A stretch of 41,630 nt of DNA from an uncultured Candidatus Saccharibacteria bacterium (GCA_947302765.1 CAMYWN010000002.1:1-41630), one strand, 5' to 3'; shown: positions 7,293 to 16,953, counted from the first letter of the stretch. The notes: generated by a model not told the origin, from the sequence alone. Program-made: numbers and translations.

Positions 7293-8072
7293 TCAATCTT
7301 CCTCTTCAAGCACCACTTGTCGCACTAAATCATACGAAAACCCTTGCCTACATAAATAAGCAATCAGTTTTTCGTCATCATATTTGGCTCGCTTCCTTGC
7401 AATTATCTTTTTAATTTCCTCTTCATCTACTCGTCCACCTAGGACCTCCTCAACCACGTCCTGCTCAATCCCCTTTTTGATTAGCTCCATCTTAAGTCTC
7501 TTCTGGCTAACCCCCTTTTTCACAAACCGGTTTTCCACATACCATGCCGCAAATTTCCGATCATCCACATAACCACGTTCACATAATCTCTCTACGATTA
7601 AATCAGTAAAATCATACTTCCGCAATGCGCCACGTCTCGACTCCCTCTTACTAACCCGCCTAGCATTCGCATCCTCGCCCTTTGCTATCAAATCTGCAAT
7701 TTCCCGCTCCTTCTGCCACTCTCTCTTCCTCTCCTCCGCTTCATCTCTCATTTCCCGCCTCTTGAGATAATCCCTTAATTCTCCCACGCTCCTCGGCCTA
7801 ACCAAAACCCATTCTAGCGCCCTCTGGTATGCCTTGCCAAACTCCGAAGCCCGTTTCATCTCCTCTAACTCTGTCTCATTCAATGCCCGCCCAACTTTCA
7901 CACCAAAATCCACTACCTGCGCCACATCTAACGAAAAGCTATATTTTCCATCTACAAAAACATTCACTCGATTCGGATTCTTCGCTCCCTGCTTCAAATT
8001 AGTAATGAGAAGTGGGGCCCTAGATTCCTCTTCCTCGTCTAGTTCACCATCTGCCAATCTATATATTTGCAC
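7293..8072 (-). CDS. recX: Regulatory protein RecX
   Basis: Modulator of RecA filaments. The 259-aa protein has the three-helix RecX repeats: VRPRSVGELRDYLKRR, then LCERGYVDDRKFAAWYVENR and KKGVSQKRLKMELIKKGI with AYLCRQGFSYDLVRQVV at the end. The N-terminal FVDGKYSFSLD matches the family's leading domain. A highly charged insertion (about residues 112-150, Arg/Glu-rich) separates the first and second repeat. Start is GTG at 8072 with AAGGAA eight bases upstream. It follows recA on the same strand, with only a broken Nudix gene between, a remnant of the common recA-recX pairing. Confidence 0.88.
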   Translation of the reverse strand: MQIYRLADGELDEEEESRAPLLITNLKQGAKNPNRVNVFVDGKYSFSLDVAQVVDFGVKVGRALNETELEEMKRASEFGKAYQRALEWVLVRPRSVGELRDYLKRREMRDEAEERKREWQKEREIADLIAKGEDANARRVSKRESRRGALRKYDFTDLIVERLCERGYVDDRKFAAWYVENRFVKKGVSQKRLKMELIKKGIEQDVVEEVLGGRVDEEEIKKIIARKRAKYDDEKLIAYLCRQGFSYDLVRQVVLEEED

Positions 8073-8154
8073 TATTGACTATTCCTTAATCTTATGTTAT
8101 AATTAAATATTCTACTTTACATCAACCAAAAGCCAAAAAGCCGTCCTATTCGCT

Positions 8155-8663
8155 CTAATTTAACAACCCCCACGCCCTTAGCCACACGTCAAGTTGCAAA
8201 AACGATAGATCGGCACGTCTTAAAGGTTCTCTTGCGAAGGTCTTCCGAAAATTCTCCATTTCATCATACTTGATCCATTTCACTTTTGATACTTCACCGT
8301 CGTCAAATATAAATTTGTCTGGTCGACCCGTCCAATCCACTAAATACATCCAGGCCATTGTGTTCTGATCTACTAACACGCTTGTTACAAATTTCAACTC
8401 ACCCATCTCAATCTTCGCACCGATTTCCTCCTTTACTTCCCGAATTGATGCTTCCACCGGTGTCTATCGACTTCCATCGAGCGCTTCTGCCACAAAAACT
8501 CCAATTCACCATCAAAATTAATCCTGTACAGAAAAACTACCACACCTCCAATAATCGCCTTCGATTCCCCGTACTTCGGGTTTCCTAACGCCGAATCCCA
8601 CCCCTCCCCCGGGATAGCTTCGCCATTCGGCGCATAAACTTGCCACATTTCGTCATGATGCAT
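8155..8663 (-). pseudogene. Nudix hydrolase, frameshifted and lacking part of the Nudix box
   Basis: Two frames together read as one Idi-like Nudix protein. The 5' part (from ATG 8663, SD GAAAGGAGA) gives MHHDEMWQVYAPNGEAIPG...GVVVFLYRI...LEFLWQKRSMEVDRHRW and then stops after a shift. The 3' part, in another frame, resumes with EASIREVKEEIGAKIE, the second half of the Nudix box (REx2EExG). The expected stretch with the first half of the box (Gly and Glu of Gx5E) is missing, so a small deletion, not a mere one-base error, best explains it. Catalysis is probably lost. A sequencing error cannot be excluded without reads. Confidence 0.7.
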
Positions 8664-8710
8664 AATTCTCCTTTCTTGATTAGGTATTATTGTGAATGCT
8701 ATACGAGGAT

Positions 8711-8766
8711 AGAGGAGCAACGGAGCGAGCCGTACTTATGGTACGGTGAGCGAGTAGCGCACCTCT
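8711..8766. repeat. Imperfect hairpin between recA and the Nudix remnant
   Basis: AGAGGAGC (8711-8718) pairs with GCACCTCT (8759-8766) and CCGTAC (8730-8735) with GTACGG (8741-8746); GAGCGAG is repeated on both sides. No T-run, so role uncertain (3' end protection or processing site of recA mRNA is possible). Confidence 0.5.
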
Positions 8767-8793
8767 AGACGAAGTAGAGCACCACAAGAATGC

Positions 8794-9840
8794 CTAATCA
8801 ATTGCCTTTTCGCGGACTTTCGCCTCAATCTCCGCCATCAGCTCCGGCTTTTCGCGGAACAATTTCTTCACCGCTTCGCGTCCCTGTCCCAGCGTCTCGC
8901 CGTTATACTTAATAAATGCTCCGGCCTTATCCAGTACGCCATATTGCACACCAAGGTCGAGTACGTCTCCAGACTTCGATATCCCCTCATTATACATAAT
9001 ATCGAATTCCGCCGTACGAAATGGCGCCGCAATCTTATTTTTCACCACCTTAATCTTCGTCCGGTTCCCAGAAATATTATCGCCATCCTTAATCTGCCCA
9101 ATCCGCCGAATATCCACTCGCACGCTCGCATAAAACTTTAGCGCATTACCACCCGTCGTGGTCTCTGGATTACCAAACATCACACCAATCTTCATCCGAA
9201 TCTGGTTGATAAATATCACCGTCGCTCGCGACTTCGAAATAATCCCAGTTAACTTCCGCATCGCCTGCGACATTAATCTCGCCTGGAGCCCCATCTGCGC
9301 GTCACCCATATCGCCATCAATCTCTGCCTGTGGCACCAACGCCGCCACCGAGTCTACCACAATCAAATCCACCGCATTGGATCTTACCAATGTCTCGCAA
9401 ATCTCTAACGCCTGTTCCCCATTATCTGGCTGCGAGATTAATAAGTTCGCCGTATCGACTCCTATCTTCTTAGCATAAGCCGGGTCCAACGCGTGCTCCG
9501 CATCAATAAATGCCGCTTGCCCGCCCTGCTTTTGTATTTCTGCAATCGCGTGAAGCGCCAAAGTCGTCTTACCAGAAGACTCTGGCCCGTATATCTCAAT
9601 AATCCGCCCCTTCGGCCAACCACCTCCAAGCGCCAAATCTAGCGACAAAGACCCCGACGGCAAAAGTTCTACATCCATTTTTGGCGTCTCACCTAGCTTC
9701 ATAATCGAACCATCACCAAATTGCTTCGTAATCTGCGCAATCGCCAGCTTCAAAGCTTCACTTTTTCCGTCCTTAGCTTTATCGGCCGCACCGCCATCAG
9801 TCTTATTATTATTTTTATCCACCGCATCCTTTTTTGTCAT
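8794..9840 (-). CDS. recA: Recombinase A
   Basis: 348-aa RecA/RAD51 ATPase for strand exchange and repair. Walker A is GPESSGKTT (about residue 84), Walker B is [10 protein letters not shown], and the L2-region stretch [27 protein letters not shown] is shown by [20 protein letters not shown]. The N-terminus carries a Lys/Asp/Asn-rich extension of about 30 residues and the C-terminus lacks the usual long acidic tail. The start has SD AGAAAGG; a -10 TATAAT (plus coordinates 9864-9869) places the start site about 17 nt upstream. No LexA-type (GAACN4GTTC or CTGTN8ACAG) box was seen. recX lies two genes downstream. Confidence 0.98.
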   Translation of the reverse strand: MTKKDAVDKNNNKTDGGAADKAKDGKSEALKLAIAQITKQFGDGSIMKLGETPKMDVELLPSGSLSLDLALGGGWPKGRIIEIYGPESSGKTTLALHAIAEIQKQGGQAAFIDAEHALDPAYAKKIGVDTANLLISQPDNGEQALEICETLVRSNAVDLIVVDSVAALVPQAEIDGDMGDAQMGLQARLMSQAMRKLTGIISKSRATVIFINQIRMKIGVMFGNPETTTGGNALKFYASVRVDIRRIGQIKDGDNISGNRTKIKVVKNKIAAPFRTAEFDIMYNEGISKSGDVLDLGVQYGVLDKAGAFIKYNGETLGQGREAVKKLFREKPELMAEIEAKVREKAID

Positions 9841-9863
9841 AAATATTACCTTTCTTTTATAAC

Positions 9864-9869
9864 ATTATA
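9864..9869 (-). promoter_or_regulatory. -10 box of recA
   Basis: Minus-strand TATAAT, giving a short leader of about 17 nt with SD AGAAAGG. No convincing -35. Confidence 0.55.
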
Positions 9870-9964
9870 ATACATTTTCTCACTCTATGTAACACGCTCC
9901 AAAGTTCATTGCAACCCCACTACCGCACAATCCCTAGCATAACCAATTTCCTCCCCTCAAAATA

Positions 9965-9973
9965 TGTTATAAT
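9965..9973 (+). promoter_or_regulatory. Extended -10 of leaderless murB
   Basis: TGT-TATAAT ending six bases before the ATG at 9980. Confidence 0.7.
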
Positions 9974-9979
9974 CATACT

Positions 9980-10990
9980 ATGATAACATACGAAAATGTC
10001 CCTATTTCAAAGCTCACTACCATGCGCCTCGGCGGCCCCGCCCGCTACGTTATTGAGATCGAATCGCCGCAAGACATTATCGACGCGTACGATTTCGTCG
10101 AAGAATTTCATTATCGCACTTTCATCCTAGGTTATGGCGCAAACACTATCGGCCACGACGAAGGCTTCGACGGTGTCATCATCAAGAACCGCATACTCGG
10201 CATCACAAAAACCGACCTCGAAAACGGCGCCGAACTCGAAATCATGGGCGGCGAATACTGGGACGACGTAGTCGCATTTGCCTGCAATAATAATCTTACC
10301 GGTATCGAGGCCTTAAGCAAAATTCCAGGTTTCGCTGGAGCTGCCCCAGTTCAAAATATCGGCGCATACGGCCAAGAACTCGCCGACACTTTCGTCTCGG
10401 CCGAAGTTTACGACACCAAAGAACGCCAGTTCAAAACCCTCACCAAATCCGACATGCAATTTTCCTACCGTCACAGCCTTCTCAACACCTCCGCCAAAGG
10501 CCGTTTCTTCGTAGTCTCTATCAAGCTAAGGCTCACCTACGGCCAAATGTCACGCCCCTTCTACAAATCCATCGAAACCTATCTCGCCGAACACAACATC
10601 ACCGACTTCAGCCCACAATCTATTCGTTCTATCGTCAGCGCCATTCGCGCCGATAAACTCCCCGACCCCCTAGAAATCGCCAGCGCCGGTTCCTTCTTCA
10701 AAAACATCTATCTCTCCCGCGAAGAAGCCGAAAAGGCCGAAGAAAGAGGCTACCCAGTCCATCACGGTCAAGATGGTCACAAAATTAACTCCGGTTGGCT
10801 CATCGAGCAAGCCGGCTTCAAAGGTCAACTCCTCCATGGCATCCGCGTCAATGAAAAAGCCTGTCTCGTTCTCATCAACGAATCCGCCACCTCTTACCAA
10901 GACCTCAAAAAAGCTCGCGACGAAATTGCCAGCACAGTCTACGACAAATTTGGCTATTGGCTAGAACAAGAGCCAGAAGAGCTCCAGTAA
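9980..10990 (+). CDS. murB: UDP-N-acetylenolpyruvoylglucosamine reductase
   Basis: NADPH/FAD-dependent reduction of UDP-GlcNAc-enolpyruvate to UDP-MurNAc in peptidoglycan synthesis. The 336-aa protein begins with NVPISKLTTMRLGGPARY (FAD-binding start), has GYGANTIG for the FAD loop, IEALSKIPGFAGAAPVQNIGAYGQE, SYRHSL, and the proton-donor Ser in SAGSFFKN; the C-terminal GWLIEQAGFKG matches as well. It is of the longer (E. coli-like) class rather than the short Gram-positive type. Predicted leaderless: TATAAT lies six bases before the ATG and no SD exists. folD follows 113 bp downstream with its own SD. Confidence 0.96.
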   Translation: MITYENVPISKLTTMRLGGPARYVIEIESPQDIIDAYDFVEEFHYRTFILGYGANTIGHDEGFDGVIIKNRILGITKTDLENGAELEIMGGEYWDDVVAFACNNNLTGIEALSKIPGFAGAAPVQNIGAYGQELADTFVSAEVYDTKERQFKTLTKSDMQFSYRHSLLNTSAKGRFFVVSIKLRLTYGQMSRPFYKSIETYLAEHNITDFSPQSIRSIVSAIRADKLPDPLEIASAGSFFKNIYLSREEAEKAEERGYPVHHGQDGHKINSGWLIEQAGFKGQLLHGIRVNEKACLVLINESATSYQDLKKARDEIASTVYDKFGYWLEQEPEELQ

Positions 10991-11103
10991 CCCTTCTCCG
11001 CAGATCGTCAAGAGCCCCATTCGTCAAGCACAACCATTAAAATTATAGCCAAAAACGTCATTATCTGACTAAAAATCATCATTTCACTAAGGAAAGGATT
11101 ATT

Positions 11104-11886
11104 ATGAAAATTCTAAACGGCCAAGACCTAGCAGATTTCGTCAAAGCCCGTCAAGCACAACAAGTTTCCACTCTTCAAAACCCTCCAAAACTTCTCATCA
11201 TACGAGACAGCGACAACCCAGTCATCACCAAATACGTCAACCTTAAGATTGAATACGGCAACGATATCGGTATTACGGTCGAGGACTACCTTGCTAAAGA
11301 TTCAGCCGATATCGCCACAAAAATCCAATCCGCCAATACCGATCCAACCATTTCCGGCATTATCCTCCAATTACCCATTCTAGAAAAAGCCAAAACCGAC
11401 GAACTCTGCAACCTTATCGCTCCAGCAAAAGACGTCGACGGTCTCGGCCAAAACGCTAAATACGACTCTGCCACCGCCACGGCTATTAACTGGCTGCTCG
11501 CTGGCTACGACATCAAACTAAATACCGCCAAAATCGCCATCGTTGGTCGCGGCAAACTCGTCGGAGCACCTTTGTACCGCATGTTTATTAACTCCGACTA
11601 CGATGTCACTCTCTTTCATCGCGGCGACGACTTGACAAAGCTTAACCAGTATGATATAATCATCACCGCAACCGGCGTTCCCGGCTTGGTTTCTGATTCA
11701 ATGATTAAGCCTGGCGCCATTCTCGTCGATGCTGGTACCGCCAGCGAAGACGGAGTCTTAAAAGGCGACACCGCCCCAGAAATCCGCAGCCGAACCGACC
11801 TTGCCGCCATTACACCCACCACCGGCGGCGTCGGCCCGCTCACCATCTCCTGCCTCTTCGACCACGTCATCCAGGCCAGCAACTAA
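11104..11886 (+). CDS. folD: Methylenetetrahydrofolate dehydrogenase/cyclohydrolase
   Basis: Interconverts 5,10-methylene-THF, methenyl-THF and 10-formyl-THF. Family features: active-site Lys in YVNLKIEYGNDIGI, SGIILQLPI, KDVDGLGQN, the NAD(P) loop VGRGKLVGAPL and TTGGVGPLT. At 260 aa it is about 20-25 residues shorter than typical FolD, with shortened N-terminal and tail regions. The start is fixed by GGAAAGGATT just upstream. It is convergent with the VirB6-like gene; only about 15 bp separate the two stops and no terminator is evident there. Confidence 0.95.
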   Translation: MKILNGQDLADFVKARQAQQVSTLQNPPKLLIIRDSDNPVITKYVNLKIEYGNDIGITVEDYLAKDSADIATKIQSANTDPTISGIILQLPILEKAKTDELCNLIAPAKDVDGLGQNAKYDSATATAINWLLAGYDIKLNTAKIAIVGRGKLVGAPLYRMFINSDYDVTLFHRGDDLTKLNQYDIIITATGVPGLVSDSMIKPGAILVDAGTASEDGVLKGDTAPEIRSRTDLAAITPTTGGVGPLTISCLFDHVIQASN

Positions 11887-11901
11887 ATCTAAACTGCCGC
11901 A

Positions 11902-14900
11902 CTAGCCCTGCATGTTCTTCGAGTTTGTATTGCGACGCCCAGCATTCGAATCATTGTACCCCCCTGCACTTCTGGCTGCATCAATACTCCCACCCAGAAT
12001 AATACCGGAAGGGGTAGTGCTAACCGGCGTTGGAGCACGCGAAGCACCAGCCGTAGAAGCAGAACCAGGAGCCGGATTAAGTCGAAATCTTTCTTCTAGG
12101 TATGCTTTATTCTTATCACTCAATCGATTATAAAATGCGGAACTTGGCTCGTTATTTGCCTTAAGAATTGCTTGAGCTTTATCGCGATCCAAAACACCTG
12201 AATTCGCAGCCCTATCAAGCGCTTCCGTACTTTGCGTCACCCAGTGTTCCATCTTATTCTTCTGAGCTTCTTGACTAGTAAAATAGCTAAGTCCATCAAA
12301 TTCTCCATCCCCACGCTTCCCCCCGCTCGTTAACATACTGAGGATATCCTTATTGTCTTCCTTTAGCTCTTTCATTATAGCTGGGTTAGAAATTATATGT
12401 TCTTTAGCAGCGCCAATGCTTCTACGTAATTCTTTCGTATCCAAGTTTCTACCCTCCCCCGCATAAAACTTTCCCAAGAAACCGGCTGTTCCTTTTGCAC
12501 CATGCAATTCTGTCATTGCACCAAGCAAAGCTTCCGCTTTTTCCACATCGCCGTTCCTCAACGCCTTTTCGGTATCATCGTTTAATTCCGTAACACTTTT
12601 ACCTTTATATCGTTCTCTAGCTGCAAAGATGTTTGCTACCTTATCCTCATTTTCAAGTTTTTTCAGTGTACTACCAGCGGACAACATCTGCATCTTCTGC
12701 GAAGCACTTAGTTTTTCTTTACCGGATAATCTATCGATTGTTTTCCTCGCAGCATTTAGCTGGTGTGTTCTTTCCATATTTTTAACCGGTTCACTTTTTA
12801 GAGCTGCGCCTTTAGCCACGCCCGAGAGATTTCTAGCTCTATCTCCAAGCCCACTAAACATCTGGCCAATTCTCGGCAACGCAGTAATGGCTTCTTTGAG
12901 TAGTGATGGTAAGAAGAAAATCGGCACAATTCCTACCACCATCGCGGTTAGGGCCATATAAAACTCACCAGGAGCCGCCAAAAGCAACAGTTTCGATACA
13001 TAGTTTCCCCCCCCCGTAAGAAGTCCCATAATAGGATAAACCAGTAACAAAATTTGGAACATTTTAATAAACCTACTATACACAGACTTCGTATTTGGCA
13101 ATGCGCTAAACAACACAATTACAGGAGAAACCGTCACAAGTACGACGATCGCCGACTGCCTCGCCCCCAACAAGAAGAAAGTAAATACAATCGATATTAA
13201 TACGCCCAATCCAGCAAATAATAAAGAAATTAGAATCATTGGACCAATACCCGACGCCCAAATCGGCCCCAGCATAGTTGCAAATCCAACCAGTAGACCA
13301 ACACCTACCATTCCCTCGATGGCCGTAGCAGCAAAACCGCTCCCTGCACTAGCACCAGAAGGGTACGCCTGAGCCGGCTGATCAATCACGACATTATTCA
13401 CGCTTAGTTCATTTCCGAGATTATCAAACATTAGTTTTAATCCATTACCCAAGATATTCGATAAATCAATCAATATTGCGCAAATCAAATATGACATATT
13501 TATTAATACGATGCAGACAATTAGCTTTGGTAGTATCCGCTTTATCCCATAATTGTCAATGCCAATCCCCGTCACTTGTGAGAATATCACCACAAGCAAT
13601 ACTATTACAAACATCACATTAGCCATATCCCTAAAAGTAGACCACGCTCTATACACAGCAGTATCCTGTCCGTTAAAAAGATAACTCTTTATCTCTAACA
13701 TCGGCGCTACCATATTTTGATATATACCTTCCGCCCCATCTCCAATAAGCTCTAAAATCGGACACAGGATCCATCCAAGCGAACGACCTGCCCCCATACC
13801 GCGACAATCATCCGTTGGACCACTATATTCCCTAGCGCCACTCTCAATTTCGCTCAGCTCAGCAAGCTCACTTTCGTCAAATTCCCTCAACGCCTGCGAA
13901 TTCAGCTCCGCCTTCAAAGCGTCCACTCCAGCAATGCTATGATAAACAAAATCACCATTGACGATTCCATTAACGGGATCGTCGTCTTTTCCATTACCAG
14001 TATTTGTAATGTAGCATTCCTTTACCGCACCGCTGGCACTATCATACCACCATATCTTCTCCGAATCGGTGTGTTCACTAGCGCAATCAACCTCATAACC
14101 ATAATATCCTGTAAAATACTCCTGATACAAAATCCTCTGTTCCGCACGAGACACAGATAAATCTTCACCAACAGCTCCATTAGACAAATAATTAATTGCT
14201 TTGTTAGCCGATACAAGAAGACCATTCGCCCCTGGAACATTACTCGGCGCACCAGGTATAGAAGATTGCAAATTGGCTACCAGACCACTACGTCCAGGAA
14301 CCTGTCCGTAATCACCGAGAGCATCACTGAACTTATACTCAGGTGCATTTTGACCCTTAAAATAACACAAGCCCGGCTCAGGCGATTCACCATCGGAGAA
14401 CCCCGTCTGCGCTTGTTCATTCCCAGACTTAGAATCGTTACAAATATTTCGCAAAGTCTTAGAAAGGCTATTCGAAGTCAGCTTGCCTCCACCCCATTCA
14501 CCGCATCTTTCTGCGTTCCCTTCGTCAAGAAAAACAAGACACAGTTCATTCTCATCATTATTAACCTTAAAACCCACTCGTCCACCACTGCTAATTCCGT
14601 CGAATTCCTCAACGAATAGCTTTCCATCCTCGGATTGGCAAATCTTATTTTTGGTTTTCCATTTTCTAAAATGTGTATACGTCGGCTGGAAACATGTATT
14701 CTGGCCAGTTTCGGTCACAGTATAACCCATGCCCTCAAGAAATTCTTTTAGTTTTGTAGTATCCTGACCGTCCAAGGGGGCCTTTCCTTCTACTAATCCA
14801 TCACTAGACCCGCCCGTACCCCTAAATGTCCCCAAAAACAATTCGCGACACGATAACGCCTCGTCTGCAAGATTATAATTCAACTGGCTATAGTTAGTTA

Positions 14901-15201
14901 TACGTCCTACCAGTCCATCCTCTTGAGAGCCACTAACTAAAGGAACAAAATGATGATCATTGTTAGAGTTGCCGTCCAAAAAATAATCTGACGAGTCATA
15001 ATACTCTAACTCTATCGAAGGCTTCAACATCCCATTCGTATAACACTTACGCACCCCCTGATATTCAGCTTTATCCATAATACGTTTTTGGATATTTACA
15101 TTGGGTGCAGCATACGCAGTTTCTCCAAGAGAATACAAACAAAAACATAATAACAAAAACCCGATTATTCTAAAACCAATTTTGTTTGCTCTTTTCATCA
15201 T
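11902..15201 (-). CDS. VirB6/TrbL-like type IV secretion membrane protein
   Basis: 1099 aa. Signal peptide (residues 1-32, ending AYA), a large extracytoplasmic domain with several Cys (about 33-510), a cluster of about six hydrophobic helices at 525-765 (e.g. MFVIVLLVVIFSQVTGIGI, LIVCIVLINMSYLICAILI, AIVVLVTVSPVIVLFSAL), and a long charged cytoplasmic C-terminus (770-1099) ending in a low-complexity tail. The helix cluster, with the ARQSAIVVLVTVSPVI segment, resembles VirB6/TrbL-type channel proteins common in Saccharibacteria. Known family role: inner-membrane part of the T4SS conduit; a role in host attachment or DNA uptake here is inference. Second gene of an operon, 29 bp after the upstream gene. 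Confidence 0.75.
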   Translation of the reverse strand: MMKRANKIGFRIIGFLLLCFCLYSLGETAYAAPNVNIQKRIMDKAEYQGVRKCYTNGMLKPSIELEYYDSSDYFLDGNSNNDHHFVPLVSGSQEDGLVGRITNYSQLNYNLADEALSCRELFLGTFRGTGGSSDGLVEGKAPLDGQDTTKLKEFLEGMGYTVTETGQNTCFQPTYTHFRKWKTKNKICQSEDGKLFVEEFDGISSGGRVGFKVNNDENELCLVFLDEGNAERCGEWGGGKLTSNSLSKTLRNICNDSKSGNEQAQTGFSDGESPEPGLCYFKGQNAPEYKFSDALGDYGQVPGRSGLVANLQSSIPGAPSNVPGANGLLVSANKAINYLSNGAVGEDLSVSRAEQRILYQEYFTGYYGYEVDCASEHTDSEKIWWYDSASGAVKECYITNTGNGKDDDPVNGIVNGDFVYHSIAGVDALKAELNSQALREFDESELAELSEIESGAREYSGPTDDCRGMGAGRSLGWILCPILELIGDGAEGIYQNMVAPMLEIKSYLFNGQDTAVYRAWSTFRDMANVMFVIVLLVVIFSQVTGIGIDNYGIKRILPKLIVCIVLINMSYLICAILIDLSNILGNGLKLMFDNLGNELSVNNVVIDQPAQAYPSGASAGSGFAATAIEGMVGVGLLVGFATMLGPIWASGIGPMILISLLFAGLGVLISIVFTFFLLGARQSAIVVLVTVSPVIVLFSALPNTKSVYSRFIKMFQILLLVYPIMGLLTGGGNYVSKLLLLAAPGEFYMALTAMVVGIVPIFFLPSLLKEAITALPRIGQMFSGLGDRARNLSGVAKGAALKSEPVKNMERTHQLNAARKTIDRLSGKEKLSASQKMQMLSAGSTLKKLENEDKVANIFAARERYKGKSVTELNDDTEKALRNGDVEKAEALLGAMTELHGAKGTAGFLGKFYAGEGRNLDTKELRRSIGAAKEHIISNPAIMKELKEDNKDILSMLTSGGKRGDGEFDGLSYFTSQEAQKNKMEHWVTQSTEALDRAANSGVLDRDKAQAILKANNEPSSAFYNRLSDKNKAYLEERFRLNPAPGSASTAGASRAPTPVSTTPSGIILGGSIDAARSAGGYNDSNAGRRNTNSKNMQG

Positions 15202-15230
15202 TTTCTTTTTAAATCCTTCCTTTACCTTTT

Positions 15231-16682
15231 CTAATCAATAAAGTATCTTATACTAAACAAACCGCTAATAATACTGTTTTGGGTATTATCTACTATCGCA
15301 AAAATACGATTCATTCCATTAGATGTCATTCGTAAGTATTCAAGCATATCCGCATTTTCCCTCTCTGTAGCACACCCGTAATCTATTTCTTGATCTACTA
15401 TACACCCAACAATACGGTATTCTTCAATCGTTGCTAATTGATTGTCACCATACCTGCCCACCAAATCAGCTATATTATTATTGTATAATACCCCGACACT
15501 ATTATATTCACTCGCAACCTGCCAGACGTATTCTTCAGCCTTGTCGTATCCTAATTGTTCATACACTTCTAATATGTCGTCCCTATCCGGCACCCCCACA
15601 TTATAATACTTGTCCAAAAACTTTATCTTCTTACTATAATCTTCCACCATGCTCGTCATCTCGTCCGATCGGTCCTCTAGCTTCATAAACATCCCCTGAA
15701 AAACCTCGTAATCCGCATCCATTATTGCAATCTCGCCTCCTACCGTCTTCTCACCAGATTTAATCGCTTCAATTTCAAACGGCTTGTCTACTACCTTCCT
15801 AAAATAGCTTTCAAACCCATCTTCGACCGTTGCATCCCAGTTCACCGCCTGCTTACTTCTCTCTCCAAACAAGAAATAATTTGCATAAATATTAAATGCC
15901 TCTTCGTAATTCTTCGCCTTTATTCCTGTCCCAGTTTTAGGTTCCGAAGTTAATATGATTGCAAGCACTAGCGCTACTACGCCAACCACAGCCACAATTC
16001 CACCAATCACGCCAAAAATCAACCATTTCTTTTTCTTCTTACCACCAAGAATAATGTCACCATCGTTCGCACTCAAGGCATCAACGGATTGCTTAAAATC
16101 AGTATAAAAACTATCCCCTTGAACCTGACTATCCTCATTGCTAAAGTCATCATTATTCACGCTAACATTAGCATTATTCTCATTGCCAAAACCAATATTA
16201 TTAGCATTAGCATTATTCCCACTACTAATACCATTATTATTGGCATTGGCATTATCCCCACCACCAAAGCCATTATTATTAGCATCAGCATCAACGCCGT
16301 TCCCATTACCAAAACCACCGTTATCAACATTAGAGTTATTATTCAAATTCGCACTAAAGTCAACACCATGATTACCGGCTACGTTAGCGCGAATATCAGC
16401 GCCGACATTGATGTTAGAATTATTCGCTGCGCTAGCATTGACATCAAGGCCCGCACTAGAGTTAACATTGCCACTGATCGCCCCAGAATTAACATCACCA
16501 CGAACCATCCCAGGATTAACGTTACTACGACCCATTCCAGAATTAACATCGCCGCTGACCATTCTAGGATTAATATCGCCACGAATCATTCCAGAATCAA
16601 CGCCACCACGACTACCACCGGTACCTAGCCCGCCTTTGTCGCCATTTTGTGGCCGCATAGAATTATCATATGACGAATCCAT
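15231..16682 (-). CDS. Asn/Gly-repeat single-TM protein upstream of the VirB6-like gene
   Basis: 483 aa from ATG 16682. The first about 190 residues are cytoplasmic low-complexity repeats, first GDVNSGM-like then NNNGFGGGDNANAN-like. Next comes KKKKK and a single hydrophobic helix (IFGVIGGIVAVVGVVALVLAI), then an extracytoplasmic helical domain of about 220 residues with two Cys (VGCIVDQEIDYGCATE). I do not recognise the domain. I chose ATG 16682 because TATAAT (plus 16692-16697) lies nine bases upstream; the frame is open 12 codons earlier, but that lies in the promoter. The operon position just before the VirB6-like gene suggests an accessory T4SS or envelope role (inference). Confidence 0.7.
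   Translation of the reverse strand: MDSSYDNSMRPQNGDKGGLGTGGSRGGVDSGMIRGDINPRMVSGDVNSGMGRSNVNPGMVRGDVNSGAISGNVNSSAGLDVNASAANNSNINVGADIRANVAGNHGVDFSANLNNNSNVDNGGFGNGNGVDADANNNGFGGGDNANANNNGISSGNNANANNIGFGNENNANVSVNNDDFSNEDSQVQGDSFYTDFKQSVDALSANDGDIILGGKKKKKWLIFGVIGGIVAVVGVVALVLAIILTSEPKTGTGIKAKNYEEAFNIYANYFLFGERSKQAVNWDATVEDGFESYFRKVVDKPFEIEAIKSGEKTVGGEIAIMDADYEVFQGMFMKLEDRSDEMTSMVEDYSKKIKFLDKYYNVGVPDRDDILEVYEQLGYDKAEEYVWQVASEYNSVGVLYNNNIADLVGRYGDNQLATIEEYRIVGCIVDQEIDYGCATERENADMLEYLRMTSNGMNRIFAIVDNTQNSIISGLFSIRYFID
16080..16620. repeat. Degenerate coding minisatellite (Asn/Gly-rich)
   Basis: Successive degenerate units within the 483-aa gene, for example GDVNSGM/RSNVNPGM/RGDVNSGA and NANANNNGISSGN/NANANNIGFGNEN. 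Frame is preserved throughout. Confidence 0.7.
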
Positions 16683-16691
16683 ATTAATTCC

Positions 16692-16697
16692 ATTATA
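16692..16697 (-). promoter_or_regulatory. -10 of the repeat-protein/VirB6-like operon
   Basis: Minus TATAAT preceded by TGT (extended -10), nine bases before the ATG, giving an expected leader of only about 3 nt. Confidence 0.6.
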
Positions 16698-16718
16698 ACA
16701 TAACCTTTTTATTTTCAA

Positions 16719-16919
16719 TTACAAAAAGCCCCAAGCATAAACATCTCCAAATGCAGATATGAACATCTTCAAAAACAGGTATAAAACAACTCCAAACACA
16801 AGCATAAACATTCTCAAACACGATTATCACATCCGGCCAACAAGCAAATACAAGCATCTCCAACCACAATTATCACAACTAACCAACTACATTTCCAAAC
16901 ACCGAAATATCGCAACACA
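16719..16919. other. A/C-rich intergenic region
   Basis: About 200 bp of strongly strand-biased A/C sequence with degenerate recurrences of CAAACACAAGCATAAACAT-like words. No credible ORF or RNA gene seen; contains the promoter described at 16692 at its edge. Confidence 0.5.
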
Positions 16920-16953
16920 AAAAACAACAGAGCCGTTTGGCCCTGTTGTTTTT
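16920..16953. terminator. Bidirectional intrinsic terminator
   Basis: AAAAACAACAG (16920-16930) pairs with CTGTTGTTTTT (16943-16953), with an inner GCC-GTTT-GGC. It follows the stop of the DUF11-type surface protein gene. Confidence 0.85.

Noticed and set aside
8433-8720. Two separate small genes at the Nudix locus
   Set aside because: The two frames give consecutive parts of one Nudix protein and the second lacks an SD-supported start.
16089-16628. 179-aa plus-strand ORF (Ile/Thr/Asn-rich)
   Set aside because: Antisense shadow of the repeat region of the 483-aa protein; no independent SD.
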